This document shows positions 46,669 to 55,328 of a stretch of DNA of 64,000 bases, one piece after another (within the stretch, counting starts at the first letter, position 1; every line of letters starts with the position of its first letter). The translations under genes and the position numbers were made by a program. The notes below the pieces were generated by a model, which had not been told where the DNA came from, searched no databases, and saw only the letters and a list, made by a program, of their open reading frames with translations. The stretch lies in NCBI RefSeq assembly GCF_019195455.1, contig NZ_JAIMBW010000001.1, positions 1,426,001 to 1,490,000 on the forward strand, read 5' to 3'. This DNA comes from Gymnodinialimonas phycosphaerae (lineage in GTDB: Bacteria; Pseudomonadota; Alphaproteobacteria; Rhodobacterales; Rhodobacteraceae).

Positions 46669-47208
46669 TCAGGCGGAGAGGGCTTTTCCCAGTCGCGGCA
46701 GGCGGGCGCGCTTGAGAAGGGCGCGCAGGGGGAGGGTTTGACCCGATAGACGCTCGGCCTCGGCATGGGTATTGGTGACGGCCTGCGTCACGGGATCGGG
46801 CGCTTGCAGCCAAAGGTCCATCAGAAGTGGATCGGGCGCGATGGCCTTGACGCCATGACCAGACAGCTCACGCGCTGGGAAATCCTTTAGGTTTTGGGTG
46901 ATGATCGTGCCCGCGCCGCTTTCGATGGCGGTGGCCAGCACGTGGACATCGGCGGGATCTGGCAGCCACAGGGGCGCCTCATTGCCCGGCGGCACCAGCG
47001 CGTCCGGAAAGCGGAGCGTTGCAAAGACCACTTCTGCCCGCGCGATCTGTTGATCTTGCACGCCCCCGTTGCGCGCGGCGGCGCGGGTCCATTCCTCCAG
47101 CAGCCGCTCGGACCAAACGGGGGTGAACAGACCCCGCTCGGCACAGCCCAACAGAATCTGGCGCAGCACCGTGGGGTAGAGGACGCAGGCGTCCAGAACT
47201 GCAATCAT
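46669..47208 (-). CDS. PIN-domain ribonuclease-like protein
   Basis: A 179-residue PIN-fold protein: first acidic residue in MIAVLDACVLYP (Asp6), mid Glu/Asp near LLEEWTRA, and DPADVHVLATAIE with the last acidic pair. Such proteins are usually metal-dependent RNases, often toxins, but no antitoxin gene is beside it. Its ATG overlaps the methyltransferase stop by 4 bp on the same strand, which argues for a housekeeping RNA role rather than a toxin module. Confidence 0.82.
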   Translation of the reverse strand: MIAVLDACVLYPTVLRQILLGCAERGLFTPVWSERLLEEWTRAAARNGGVQDQQIARAEVVFATLRFPDALVPPGNEAPLWLPDPADVHVLATAIESGAGTIITQNLKDFPARELSGHGVKAIAPDPLLMDLWLQAPDPVTQAVTNTHAEAERLSGQTLPLRALLKRARLPRLGKALSA

Positions 47209-48401
47209 AGCCGGAACGCGAGGGCCTTGAGATAGCCCGTATCGCTGAGGCTGGGATGGACCGGGTGATCGGGGCCCGCAAACCCGGTGTAGATCAGCCG
47301 CGGTTCGCGCCCTGCGCGCCCGATGCCGCGCAGGCAGGACGCGCGGAACTTCGTCAGATCGGCGGCGTGAGAGCACGAGCACAGCATCAGCGTGCCGCCC
47401 TCGGCCACCAGCGACGCGGCCAGCCGCGCCACCCGCTCATAGGCGCGAAGGCCCTTGTCGAGGGCCTGTTTGGACGGTGCGAAGGCCGGGGGATCGGCGA
47501 TCACGACGTCGAAGGTCGCGCCCTCGGCGGCCAGCGCCTCCATCACCGCGAAGGCATCGCCCTGACGCGTCGTGAAGCGGTCCGCGCAGCCCATGGCCTG
47601 TGCGCCCTGCCCCGCCAGCGCCAGCGCGGGTTCCGAGGCATCGACGGCCAGTGCGCTTGTCGCACCCGCCGCCAGCGCCGCCAGCGCAAAGCCGCCCACG
47701 TGGGTAAAGACATCCAACACCCGTGCCCCGCCAGAAAGGCTTGCGATCAGCGCGTGATTGGGCCGTTGGTCGTAGAAGAGGCCGGTTTTCTGGCCGCCCA
47801 GGACATCCGCCATGTAAATCGCGCCGGTCATCGGCACTTCGAGCGGGCCGTCGGGCGCTGTACCCGCAAGGGTCAGCATCTCCTCGGGCAGTTCCTCCAA
47901 CGCACGGGCGCGCGAAGTGCCGTTCTTGATCAGGGTCGTGGCGCCGGTGATCTCCAGCAGTAGCGCGGACAGGTCGTCCAGCCGCTCTTCCAACCAGATC
48001 GCGTTGGGTTGCATCACCAGCGTGTCACCGAAGCGGTCCACGATCAGGCCCGGCAGTCCGTCACCTTCCGCATGGATCAGGCGATAGAAGGGCTTGTCGT
48101 AAAGGGCTGCACGCAGGGCGTGAGCCGCCGAGATCTTGGCGCGCAGCCAATCCCTGTCGATGACTGCGTCGGGCGCGCGGTCCAGTACCCGCAGGCCGAT
48201 GCGGGCGTTGACGGTGGCGATGCCGATGCCGATGGGCTGCCGCTCGGCATCCTCCAGCAGGGCCAAAGCCCCGGCAGTCACGGCTTTCGAGCGGCGGTCG
48301 AGGACCAGGTCATCGGACCATGCCCAGGGGTGGCCATGGCGGATGCGGCGGGCGTCGGCCTTGGGTTTCAGGCGGAGAACGGGAAAAGAGGGCGCTGTCA
48401 T
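47205..48401 (-). CDS. Class I rRNA methyltransferase (RlmI/RlmK-like)
   Basis: A 398-residue SAM enzyme with an N-terminal PUA domain (RIRHGHPWAWSDDLV) and a Rossmann core: SAM motif RVLDVFTHVGGFALAALA and catalytic IADPPAFAPSK (NPPY-like), followed by CSCSHA near the end. Acts on 23S rRNA cytosine C5 in E. coli RlmI. Upstream of, and overlapping with, the PIN gene, supporting an RNA-linked pair. Confidence 0.9.
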   Translation of the reverse strand: MTAPSFPVLRLKPKADARRIRHGHPWAWSDDLVLDRRSKAVTAGALALLEDAERQPIGIGIATVNARIGLRVLDRAPDAVIDRDWLRAKISAAHALRAALYDKPFYRLIHAEGDGLPGLIVDRFGDTLVMQPNAIWLEERLDDLSALLLEITGATTLIKNGTSRARALEELPEEMLTLAGTAPDGPLEVPMTGAIYMADVLGGQKTGLFYDQRPNHALIASLSGGARVLDVFTHVGGFALAALAAGATSALAVDASEPALALAGQGAQAMGCADRFTTRQGDAFAVMEALAAEGATFDVVIADPPAFAPSKQALDKGLRAYERVARLAASLVAEGGTLMLCSCSHAADLTKFRASCLRGIGRAGREPRLIYTGFAGPDHPVHPSLSDTGYLKALAFRL

Positions 48402-48440
48402 AGCGCCCCCTCTATCGGGTTATCCTTGGGTCGGAAAGCC

Positions 48441-49067
48441 TCAGTTCGAGGCGACCAGCAAGGTATCCGCGGCGGGGCCGACGAATTCCTGATTGACCCA
48501 GCGCACGAGGCGTTCGGTGATGCGCGCCCGTTGGGTAATGCCGGCGGAATCGGCCGCGATGGCGTCATCGCCGCCCAGGGCCATGAACGTCAGGTCCACG
48601 TGGGTGGGGCCGGACAACAGTTCGCCCGTCTCGGCATGGGTTGCGGTCAGATTGAACTCGATCTCCTGCTCACTGGGGATGTTGGAGTAGCGCACGCGCT
48701 GGGTCTGGGCGTGGAAGCGCGTGACCTCGATGTAGATCATCACGGGGATCGTGCCGTTGACGGCCTCGAACGCGGGCGCCAGGGCGGCGGTCATCAGTTC
48801 GTCGACTTGCGCGTGGCGGTCGCCCAAGGGATCTTCGCGCCAGACGATGTCTGCGCGCGGCTTGATGGTGTTGGCTTCCGACGAGGTCAGCGTGCGCGGC
48901 ACGTCGACTTCGACGCCCACAACATCCCAGTCGAGGAATTCGGTGGGGGCGGCGACGGGAAGGACATCTGCACCGATGTCGCGCGACACGTCCGTCGTGC
49001 CGACGCAGCCCGACACCGCAAGGGCGGCGCCAAGGATAAGGGCGGGGATGAAACGGGACGTCATCAT
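48441..49067 (-). CDS. DUF6778-type lipoprotein
   Basis: A 208-residue lipoprotein: signal peptide with lipobox VSGC (Cys about 20). The mature part is a beta-rich domain (VVGVEVDVPRTL, VMIYIEVTRFHAQTQRVRYS, IEFNLTATHAETGELLSG). The family assignment is from memory of the pattern and moderately sure. Start at 49067 (tandem ATG-ATG, AGGAG upstream). Likely periplasmic/outer-membrane localisation; role unknown. Confidence 0.72.
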   Translation of the reverse strand: MMTSRFIPALILGAALAVSGCVGTTDVSRDIGADVLPVAAPTEFLDWDVVGVEVDVPRTLTSSEANTIKPRADIVWREDPLGDRHAQVDELMTAALAPAFEAVNGTIPVMIYIEVTRFHAQTQRVRYSNIPSEQEIEFNLTATHAETGELLSGPTHVDLTFMALGGDDAIAADSAGITQRARITERLVRWVNQEFVGPAADTLLVASN

Positions 49068-49226
49068 GGGACTTCTCCTGCATGTGGGACGCTGCATGTC
49101 CCGGCTTGCCAAACTGTCTGTTCTCATTACGCATCGCGCTCGTTTTGTGGCGCGACACGGGATTTATCGCCCACAAGCGCGGCGACATCTGGCAGCAGGT
49201 GTGCCTATTCCAAGGTGATACACGGG

Positions 49227-49251
49227 AAAAAACCCGCCCGAGATGGGGCGG
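49227..49251 (-). terminator. Rho-independent terminator after the aldolase gene
   Basis: Inverted repeat CCGCCC (49234-49239) and GGGCGG (49246-49251). On the minus strand it reads CCGCCC-loop-GGGCGGGTTTTTT, 50 bp past the stop of the aldolase gene at 49301. Confidence 0.8.
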
Positions 49252-49300
49252 ATTTGAGGCAATTGCGACGGAAATCAGGCGGGAGGGCTGTTCCGGGACG

Positions 49301-50065
49301 TCAGTCGATCTCGCGGATGCCTGCGATCTGGGCCCGCGCGCCGGCAAGGATCCAGGCGTGTTCGGAGGCGATGAAAACAGCCCCGAACCCATATTTACGC
49401 AGGACTTTCGCCCGGTCGGCATTGGCCACGAAGGTCATGTAGGCCTTGCCATGGCTGGCCGCAGCCTCTCCCACGCGGGCCATGGCGACGTGCATTTCGG
49501 GGCAATCCTGGTCGGTCTGTCCATAGGCGACTGTCAGGTCGGCGGGGCCCAGAAACAGAGCGTCGATGCCGGGGGTCGCGGCGATGACCTCGGCGGCCTC
49601 CACCGCTTCGGGGTCCTCGATCTGGGCGATGACGATGGTCTCGTCGCGGCTTTGGGCCAGGAGGTCGGGCATGGTGCGGGTGGCATAGCGTGCCCAACGG
49701 GTCGAGCCCGCGTAGCCGCGCCCGCCGTGGCCGTAGCGCGCCGCCTTGGCCACCTTGGCGGCGGTCTCGGCGTCCGTCACATGGGGCACGACGATGCCAA
49801 CGGCCCCAAGATCAAGCGCTGCGCCGATGTTTTCAGGCGTGCCCGAGGGCACGCGGATCAGCACCGGGAAATCCGCCGCGCGGGCAAGCGCGAGGCAGGC
49901 GTTCAGGGTCTGACGATCGAAGGGGGCATGTTCGCAATCGATACAGACGAAATCGAGGCCCGAGAGGATCAGAACCTCAAGAATATCGACTGAGGGGGTT
50001 TTCATGAACGTGCCCGCAAGGGGACGGTTCGTGGCGACGGTGGTGCGGAAATTGGCGATGGACAT
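49301..50065 (-). CDS. HpcH/HpaI-family class II aldolase
   Basis: A 254-residue metal-dependent pyruvate aldolase of the HpaI/GarL fold. Motifs: FVCIDCEHAPFDRQ near the N-terminus, VLIRVPSG, GAVGIVVPHV, IAQIEDPEAVEAAEV and LFLGPADLTVAYG; these match the family (metal-binding Glu and Asp in IEDPEAV and LGPADL). It likely cleaves or forms 4-hydroxy-2-oxoacids in aromatic or sugar-acid catabolism. Start ATG at 50065. Confidence 0.9.
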   Translation of the reverse strand: MSIANFRTTVATNRPLAGTFMKTPSVDILEVLILSGLDFVCIDCEHAPFDRQTLNACLALARAADFPVLIRVPSGTPENIGAALDLGAVGIVVPHVTDAETAAKVAKAARYGHGGRGYAGSTRWARYATRTMPDLLAQSRDETIVIAQIEDPEAVEAAEVIAATPGIDALFLGPADLTVAYGQTDQDCPEMHVAMARVGEAAASHGKAYMTFVANADRAKVLRKYGFGAVFIASEHAWILAGARAQIAGIREID

Positions 50066-50169
50066 GGCTCGGCTCCGATGGGGCGGCGCGCGCGCCGGTT
50101 GTCCAGCGTTTTGGCGGGCAGAGGGCCGGAATGCAATATCGCTGACGCGAAACGGCGGCGTCGCAGCGG

Positions 50170-51402
50170 TCAGCCGATGGCGGCGTTGGGATCAAAATCC
50201 CCCTTGGCGGCTGCGGGGGCCGCGTCCCCCATCGCTGCATTCGGGTCGAAGCCGCCCATGGGCGCGTTGGGATCGAACCCGTCCATCGGGGCAGGTGCAT
50301 TGCCGCCCATGGCGGGCCCTGGGGGCAGTCCGCCTAAACCAGCCATATCAGGGCCAGCCATATCAAGGCCCGGTACATTGGGGCCCGGCACAATGGGGGG
50401 CGGCGCGGCGATCCCTTGCCCGCCCATCTCCATCGGGGCCAATTGCGACACCGGGGTCATCGCAGTTGCCGTCGGGGCCGACGCCGCATCCGGGACCGCA
50501 ACCGGGGCCGCCTCGTCCCCACCAAGACGCACCGCCCTTTTGCCCGACAGTTGCCCCAACGCGCCCCGCGCGAAGACGTGGGCCGTTTCATCCTCTAGCG
50601 TGACCGTGCTAAGATCGCTGTGATCGAAGGGCAACATATCCCCCTCGCCCAAAGCCTCCACCTCGCCCAACGGCAGCGTTACGCGCATCAGAACCGCGTC
50701 GAGCGTCATTGGCGCAGCCCCCAGCGCCGAAAGCATTTGCGCACTCCAATCCACCGGCGCTTCGGCGCGCGGGGCCGCAAGGGCCCAGCGGCGGCCCAAC
50801 GCGGGATCGCAAGGCAGCAGCAGGACAACCGCACCGGTCTTGCGCCCGCCCAAGGTCACGGACGTCCGCAGCAAACGGTAGCCCCGGTCCGGCATCAGAA
50901 GGTTCAGCTGCACGCGATCGGCGATATTGCTGCCGTAGCGCATCCGGTCCGGCCAATCACGCCCCTCCAGGTCCGCGGTTTCCTGCGCGAAGGACCCCAG
51001 AATCAGATCGATGAAATCCCGGCAAAGGGCTTCATCGATGCGGGTGACTTTTCGCGGTGGCTGGTCGCTGTCTTCAACGTGGCCCGTGGCCTGCACCTCG
51101 ATCAGGGCGTCGACAAGCGGGTGGTCGAGGGCGATCAACCCGCGCCGCCCATCCTCATCCTCCATCGCGGCGGTCAACCCATGCTCGGGCAGTGCGTCCA
51201 GCGCGTCTTTCAGGCGCGCCTCGCCCATGACGGTGACCTCGGCCACTTGCGGCGACAAGGTCGCGAACGGCATCGCCGCGCGCCGGATCGCGCGGGTGAA
51301 CCCGGTCTGTAAGCCCGGCTCAAGCTTCGCCCCATCGGTGCCGACACCAAGATGGGCCGCAACAATGCGGGCAAGAACAGGACGCGTGTCGGGGTCAGAC
51401 AT
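50170..51402 (-). CDS. FliM-like flagellar motor protein with Gly/Pro/Met-rich tail
   Basis: A 410-residue protein. The middle and C-terminal parts match the FliM/FliN (SpoA) fold: the SpoA domain includes AVLMRVTLPLGEVEALGEGD, MLPFDHSDLSTVTLEDE and HVFARGALGQLSGKRAVRL. After about residue 300 comes a low-complexity Gly/Pro/Met/Ala tail with repeats of the type FDPNA(P/A)MG (three near the end). The start is ATG 51402 (MSDPDTRPV). Flagellar C-ring identity is likely but less certain than fliG; it follows the symporter-kinase gene by 66 bp. Confidence 0.75.
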   Translation of the reverse strand: MSDPDTRPVLARIVAAHLGVGTDGAKLEPGLQTGFTRAIRRAAMPFATLSPQVAEVTVMGEARLKDALDALPEHGLTAAMEDEDGRRGLIALDHPLVDALIEVQATGHVEDSDQPPRKVTRIDEALCRDFIDLILGSFAQETADLEGRDWPDRMRYGSNIADRVQLNLLMPDRGYRLLRTSVTLGGRKTGAVVLLLPCDPALGRRWALAAPRAEAPVDWSAQMLSALGAAPMTLDAVLMRVTLPLGEVEALGEGDMLPFDHSDLSTVTLEDETAHVFARGALGQLSGKRAVRLGGDEAAPVAVPDAASAPTATAMTPVSQLAPMEMGGQGIAAPPPIVPGPNVPGLDMAGPDMAGLGGLPPGPAMGGNAPAPMDGFDPNAPMGGFDPNAAMGDAAPAAAKGDFDPNAAIG

Positions 51403-51454
51403 CGAGGGCGGGGCCTTTTGGCAAGTCACATGGCCTTAGTCCTCGCACAAAACC

Positions 51455-51471
51455 CGTTAACAAACCCCTTA
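51455..51471 (-). promoter_or_regulatory. Imperfect CtrA half-site pair upstream of the FliM-like gene
   Basis: On the minus strand GTAA-N8-TTAAC; one arm is exact, spacing is one base too long. It lies about 55 bp upstream of the FliM-like start. Weak evidence on its own, noted because flagellar genes in this group are CtrA targets. Confidence 0.2.
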
Positions 51472-54150
51472 CGCCGCTTGAAGCGCAGCCATCGGCAAGG
51501 TCACCCGGAACCGCGCGCCGCCGGGGCCCGGCAGGAAGCTCAACTTCCCATCGAGGCGCGTCATGACCTCACGGCTGATCGCAAGGCCCAGACCCGCCCC
51601 CGGCGCCCCCCGCGCCGTGTCGAGGCGGGCGAATTTCTCGAAGATCAGCGCCTCTTGCCGGGCCGGAATGCCCGACCCGTTGTCAACAAACTCCACCGCA
51701 AGGCCCTGGCCCGAACGCACCACGGAAATGGTCAGTTCCGGCGCCTCTGCGTCACAGTATTTCTGGGCGTTGGAGATCAGGTTGATGAACACCTGGCTCA
51801 GGCGGTCGGCATCGGTCCACAGATCCACCTTTTCGGCGGCGCGGTCGCGTTTGATAATCAGGCGCGTGTCGCCCTCCGCCCCGGCAGCCGAGATCGCACG
51901 GTCCATCACGTCGGCAAGCACGGCCGTGTCCATGTTCAGCGTCACACGCCCGTTCTCCAGCACGCTCAGGTCCAGCAGGTCGTCAAGCAGCCGCGTCAGG
52001 CGCAGGCTTTCGTCGTGGATGATCCGGCTGAACCGTGCCTGGGCGGCGTCATCTACAAGCTCGGCCTGCATCAGGATTTCCGAGAACGCGCGAATGGAGG
52101 TCATCGGCGTGCGTAATTCGTGGCTGATCTGCGACAGAAACGCGTCTTTTTGCACCGACAGTTCGGTCAGTTTCGCGTTGGCCTCGCGCAGGCGGCGGGC
52201 GGTTTGGGCGAGTTCTTCGGATTTGGCCTCCAACTGGCTGGAATACTCCATGATCTGCGCCGTCTCATCGGCCACCGCCAGAAGGTCGCGCACCGACACA
52301 GCCGCTGCCCCGGTGATCTGTGCCACCATCGCGTGAGCTGTCGCCGCGCCCACGGATCCCGCCAACTCGCGCTCAAGGCGTTCCAGGAATTCCGGCGTCG
52401 GCTCCGGCAGGTCCCCGTCGCGGCCCTGCCCCTCGGCCACGTCCGCGAACAGGCGCCCGGCGCGGGCAGAGCCCATGATCCTTTGAGCCATGATCAACAG
52501 GTCATCGGCGGTGCCGACTGCGCCGCGCCAGCCCCTCAAGGCGCGCGAGTGATCGAAGACGTTGACGAATTGCGCCCCCTGCAAGCGCTCCAACGGCGAG
52601 GGGAAGCTGAACAGGGACCCAAGGATGAACAGCGCCGTGTTCACCCCCAACGACAGCACCATCGCGGTCAGCAAAGAGTCCGTCGCCTGCAATCCCAGTG
52701 GCGTGGCAGGCGACAGCCACGCGATACCGAAGGGCCCTTCCAACAGCATCGGCGCGATCAGCCCGCCGGTCTCGGCCACGTTGGGGAGAAGCAACAACCA
52801 GCCCCAGATCGCGAAGCCCGCGCCGATCCCAAGGGCGGCCCCGACGCGCGTCGCCCCGCGCCACAGGATGCCCCCCATCAGAGCCGGCAAGACCTGCGCC
52901 ACGCCAAGAAACGAGATCAACCCGATAGAGGCCAGCGCCGCCGTGCCCCCCGATTGGCGGTAGTAGAGCAGGCCCAGAAGCAGGACCCCCGCGATCGAGA
53001 CGCGCCGGGCCATCAGCGCCACGCGGCGCATATCGCCGCCCATGACCTTGCCGCTTTGGTTCAACTGCAACCACAGGGGCACGACGATGTGGTTCGACAC
53101 CATTGTCGATAGCGCCAGGGCCGCCACGATCACCATCGAGGTCGCCGCCGAGAAGCCCCCCAGAAACACCAGCAGCGCCAGCGCGTCCTGATTGAGGGAT
53201 AGCGGAACGGTCAGAACATAAAGGTCCGGGTTATCGCCCGTGCCCGGCAGGCTCATCCCCGCCACGGCGATCGGCACCACAAAAAGCGAGATCAGCATCA
53301 GGTAAAGCGGAAACGCCCAACCGGCGACAGCCAGGTGCCGCTCGTCCGAATTCTCGACCACAAGCACCTGGAACATCCGCGGCAAGCACAGGATCGCCGC
53401 GCCCGCCAGCACTGTCAGACCCAGCCAGCGGGCCCCGTTAATCGGCTCTCGCGCGATGGCGCTGGCCTCGATGCGCGCCAGCATGTCGGCGGGGCCATCG
53501 GCCACACCCCAGACCACGAAGCTGCCCACGGCAAGGATCGCGGCCAGCTTGACGATGGCCTCGAACGCGATCGCGCTGACAAGGCCGGGGTGGCGCTCGT
53601 TCAGGTCCAGGGACCGCGTGCCGAAGATGATGGTGAACAGCGCCAGCCCCGCCGCCAGCCAGGCCGCCGTCGCACCGCTGCCCGCCGACCCGAATGCGCC
53701 GGGCTGCGCGAAGACCGAGAACGACAGCGTCACCGATTGCAATTGCAGCGCGATATAGGGCGTGGTGCCGACCACCGCGAGGACCGTGACCAGCGCCGCC
53801 AGCCCCCCCGATTTGCCGTAGCGCGATGAAATCATGTCCGCAATCGACGTCACCCGTTGGGCGCGCCCGATCCGCACGACCTTGCGCAGGACCCAGAACC
53901 AGCCCACGAAGACCAGCGTCGGCCCAAGGTAGATCGTCAGGAACTCCAGGCCCGAGCGCGCCGCCGATCCCACCGCGCCGTAGAACGTCCAGGCGGTCGC
54001 GTAGATCGACAGGCTCAGGGTGTAGGTGATCGGAGAGTTCAGCCAGGTCGCCCGCCCCTGTTGCGCGCTTTTCTCCGCCCAGAAGGCAATCGCGAAAAGC
54101 CCCAGCACATAAAGCACACAGACCGCGATAAGACCGTCGAGGCTCAACAT
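51469..54150 (-). CDS. Sodium/solute symporter-fused sensor histidine kinase
   Basis: An 893-residue membrane protein. The N-terminal 500 residues form a 13-helix SSSF (PutP/CbrA-like) transporter domain (YTLSLSIYATAWTFYGAVG, ADMISSRYGKSGGLAALVTV), then a coiled linker and a kinase core: H-box SHELRTPMTSIRAF with His677, an N-box ending NLISNAQKYCD, and G boxes FVDNGSGIPARQ and PGAGLGLAISREV. It likely senses a transported solute and phosphorylates the receiver at 54475. The start is 1 bp after the stop of the small membrane protein gene. Confidence 0.93.
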   Translation of the reverse strand: MLSLDGLIAVCVLYVLGLFAIAFWAEKSAQQGRATWLNSPITYTLSLSIYATAWTFYGAVGSAARSGLEFLTIYLGPTLVFVGWFWVLRKVVRIGRAQRVTSIADMISSRYGKSGGLAALVTVLAVVGTTPYIALQLQSVTLSFSVFAQPGAFGSAGSGATAAWLAAGLALFTIIFGTRSLDLNERHPGLVSAIAFEAIVKLAAILAVGSFVVWGVADGPADMLARIEASAIAREPINGARWLGLTVLAGAAILCLPRMFQVLVVENSDERHLAVAGWAFPLYLMLISLFVVPIAVAGMSLPGTGDNPDLYVLTVPLSLNQDALALLVFLGGFSAATSMVIVAALALSTMVSNHIVVPLWLQLNQSGKVMGGDMRRVALMARRVSIAGVLLLGLLYYRQSGGTAALASIGLISFLGVAQVLPALMGGILWRGATRVGAALGIGAGFAIWGWLLLLPNVAETGGLIAPMLLEGPFGIAWLSPATPLGLQATDSLLTAMVLSLGVNTALFILGSLFSFPSPLERLQGAQFVNVFDHSRALRGWRGAVGTADDLLIMAQRIMGSARAGRLFADVAEGQGRDGDLPEPTPEFLERLERELAGSVGAATAHAMVAQITGAAAVSVRDLLAVADETAQIMEYSSQLEAKSEELAQTARRLREANAKLTELSVQKDAFLSQISHELRTPMTSIRAFSEILMQAELVDDAAQARFSRIIHDESLRLTRLLDDLLDLSVLENGRVTLNMDTAVLADVMDRAISAAGAEGDTRLIIKRDRAAEKVDLWTDADRLSQVFINLISNAQKYCDAEAPELTISVVRSGQGLAVEFVDNGSGIPARQEALIFEKFARLDTARGAPGAGLGLAISREVMTRLDGKLSFLPGPGGARFRVTLPMAALQAA

Positions 54151-54151
54151 C

Positions 54152-54472
54152 TCAAGGGGCCTCCGGATCCGTCGCAGGCGTTGGCTTTGCGGTTGTGGTT
54201 GCCGACGGGGGTCTCGCGCCCCCGTCCGCTGTTTCGGCAGGCGTCGAGCGGATCAGCGCCCGGTTGACCAGGGCGGTCAGCACGATCATCGCGAACCAGA
54301 CCGCGAAGAAATAGACCAGCGTCGTGGCCAGGGTCGGCGCGCCCGCGCTGTCATCGAGGATGAAGATCGGGCCGAAGATCAGGATCGCGGCCAGGAACGG
54401 CAGCAGCCGCGCCGCGTCTTGCAGGCGGTTTTGCCGATAGGTGCGGCGTTCCAGAAACAGGCGGCGGGCCAT
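54152..54472 (-). CDS. Small two-helix membrane protein coupled to the symporter kinase
   Basis: A 106-residue protein: a basic N-terminus (RRLFLERRTYRQNR), two membrane helices (about 22-40 and 51-70), and a Thr/Ala/Pro-rich tail. By size and position, directly before a symporter-type protein, it resembles the small DUF485/DUF4212-type subunits that accompany SSSF transporters, but the sequence is not clearly that family. Between the receiver and the kinase with 1-2 base spacing. Confidence 0.7.
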   Translation of the reverse strand: MARRLFLERRTYRQNRLQDAARLLPFLAAILIFGPIFILDDSAGAPTLATTLVYFFAVWFAMIVLTALVNRALIRSTPAETADGGARPPSATTTAKPTPATDPEAP

Positions 54473-54474
54473 GG

Positions 54475-55005
54475 TCAGCCCGCCCCGTCGGGACCGTTGT
54501 CCGGGGATGCGGCCGAAGACTGCCCGCCCATCGCGGCGATGACCTCCAGCAGTTCGGTGTTGGAGAACGGCTTGGTCAGGAACCCATTGGCCCCCAGCGC
54601 CATCGCCTGCTCGCGATCCTTGGCCTGGCCCTTGGCGGTCAGCATCAGAACCGGAAGCGCCTGGGTTTCAGGCCGCGCGCGCAGGTCTGCAAGGATGTCG
54701 AAGCCCGAGCGTCCGGGCAACATCACGTCCAGCACCAGTATATCGGGCGACAGGCGGGCGATCTCTTGCAGGGCGTCCTCTCCCTTGCCGTGGCCGCGCA
54801 CGTCCCATCCCGCGCGCCCAAGGATGAAACTCAACGCCTCCAGGATGTTGCTCTCGTCCTCGACGATCAGAATTCGCCCGATAGGTCCCGACGTCGACGC
54901 CGGTGTCCGCGCCCCGTCCGGGTCTGTGCCTTGGGCCGGGCCCGCGCCCTGTACCCCGCCTGTCTGAGCCACTTGGCTCTCGCGACTTTGCTTTTGTACC
55001 GTCAT
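54475..55005 (-). CDS. Single-domain response regulator
   Basis: A 176-residue protein with a CheY-like receiver (about 42-160) and a flexible acidic N-terminal extension. Acidic pair Glu49/Asp50, phosphoacceptor Asp93 in DILVLDVMLPGRS, Thr in LMLTAKG and Lys in FLTKPFS are all present. No output domain, so it works by protein interaction, perhaps as a phosphorelay link. Likely partner of the kinase at 51469. Start 55005 with AGGAGG upstream. Confidence 0.9.
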   Translation of the reverse strand: MTVQKQSRESQVAQTGGVQGAGPAQGTDPDGARTPASTSGPIGRILIVEDESNILEALSFILGRAGWDVRGHGKGEDALQEIARLSPDILVLDVMLPGRSGFDILADLRARPETQALPVLMLTAKGQAKDREQAMALGANGFLTKPFSNTELLEVIAAMGGQSSAASPDNGPDGAG

Positions 55006-55328
55006 TCCCTGCCCTCCTCCCAAGGCAGCCCGACCCATTCCGTCCCAAGACAGTCCGGGTCCGGTCGAGATAAGTGTGCATGGACGGGCCCTTGCGCGCA
55101 ATGGCCTCCTTGAGATCTTGCACTGCTTGCCCCAGTCCCGGCGCTTGCCAGCCCGTCGTGCCGCCGGTATTTCCGGTCTTCCCGGCGAGCACGCCAGTGT
55201 CACTCAGGCGCCCCCGCCGATGCGGGCACCGGGGCCTGGCCCCTCTCAAGGGGCCCGGGCCAGCGGCCGCATCGCCCCCCGCCAAAAGCTCTCTTTGCCC
55301 CTTGGGCGAAGTTTGGTCCCGGCAGGCC
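55006..55328. other. 323-base GC-rich intergenic region
   Basis: Lies between the receiver gene and the ScfR-family gene (both minus). Has a GC-rich hairpin with arms GGCCCCT (55238-55244) and AGGGGCC (55249-55255) and no T-run. No gene, RNA or binding motif could be supported. Confidence 0.45.

Noticed and set aside
46669..47208. PIN protein as a VapC toxin
   Set aside because: No antitoxin-like gene adjacent and it overlaps an rRNA methyltransferase gene.
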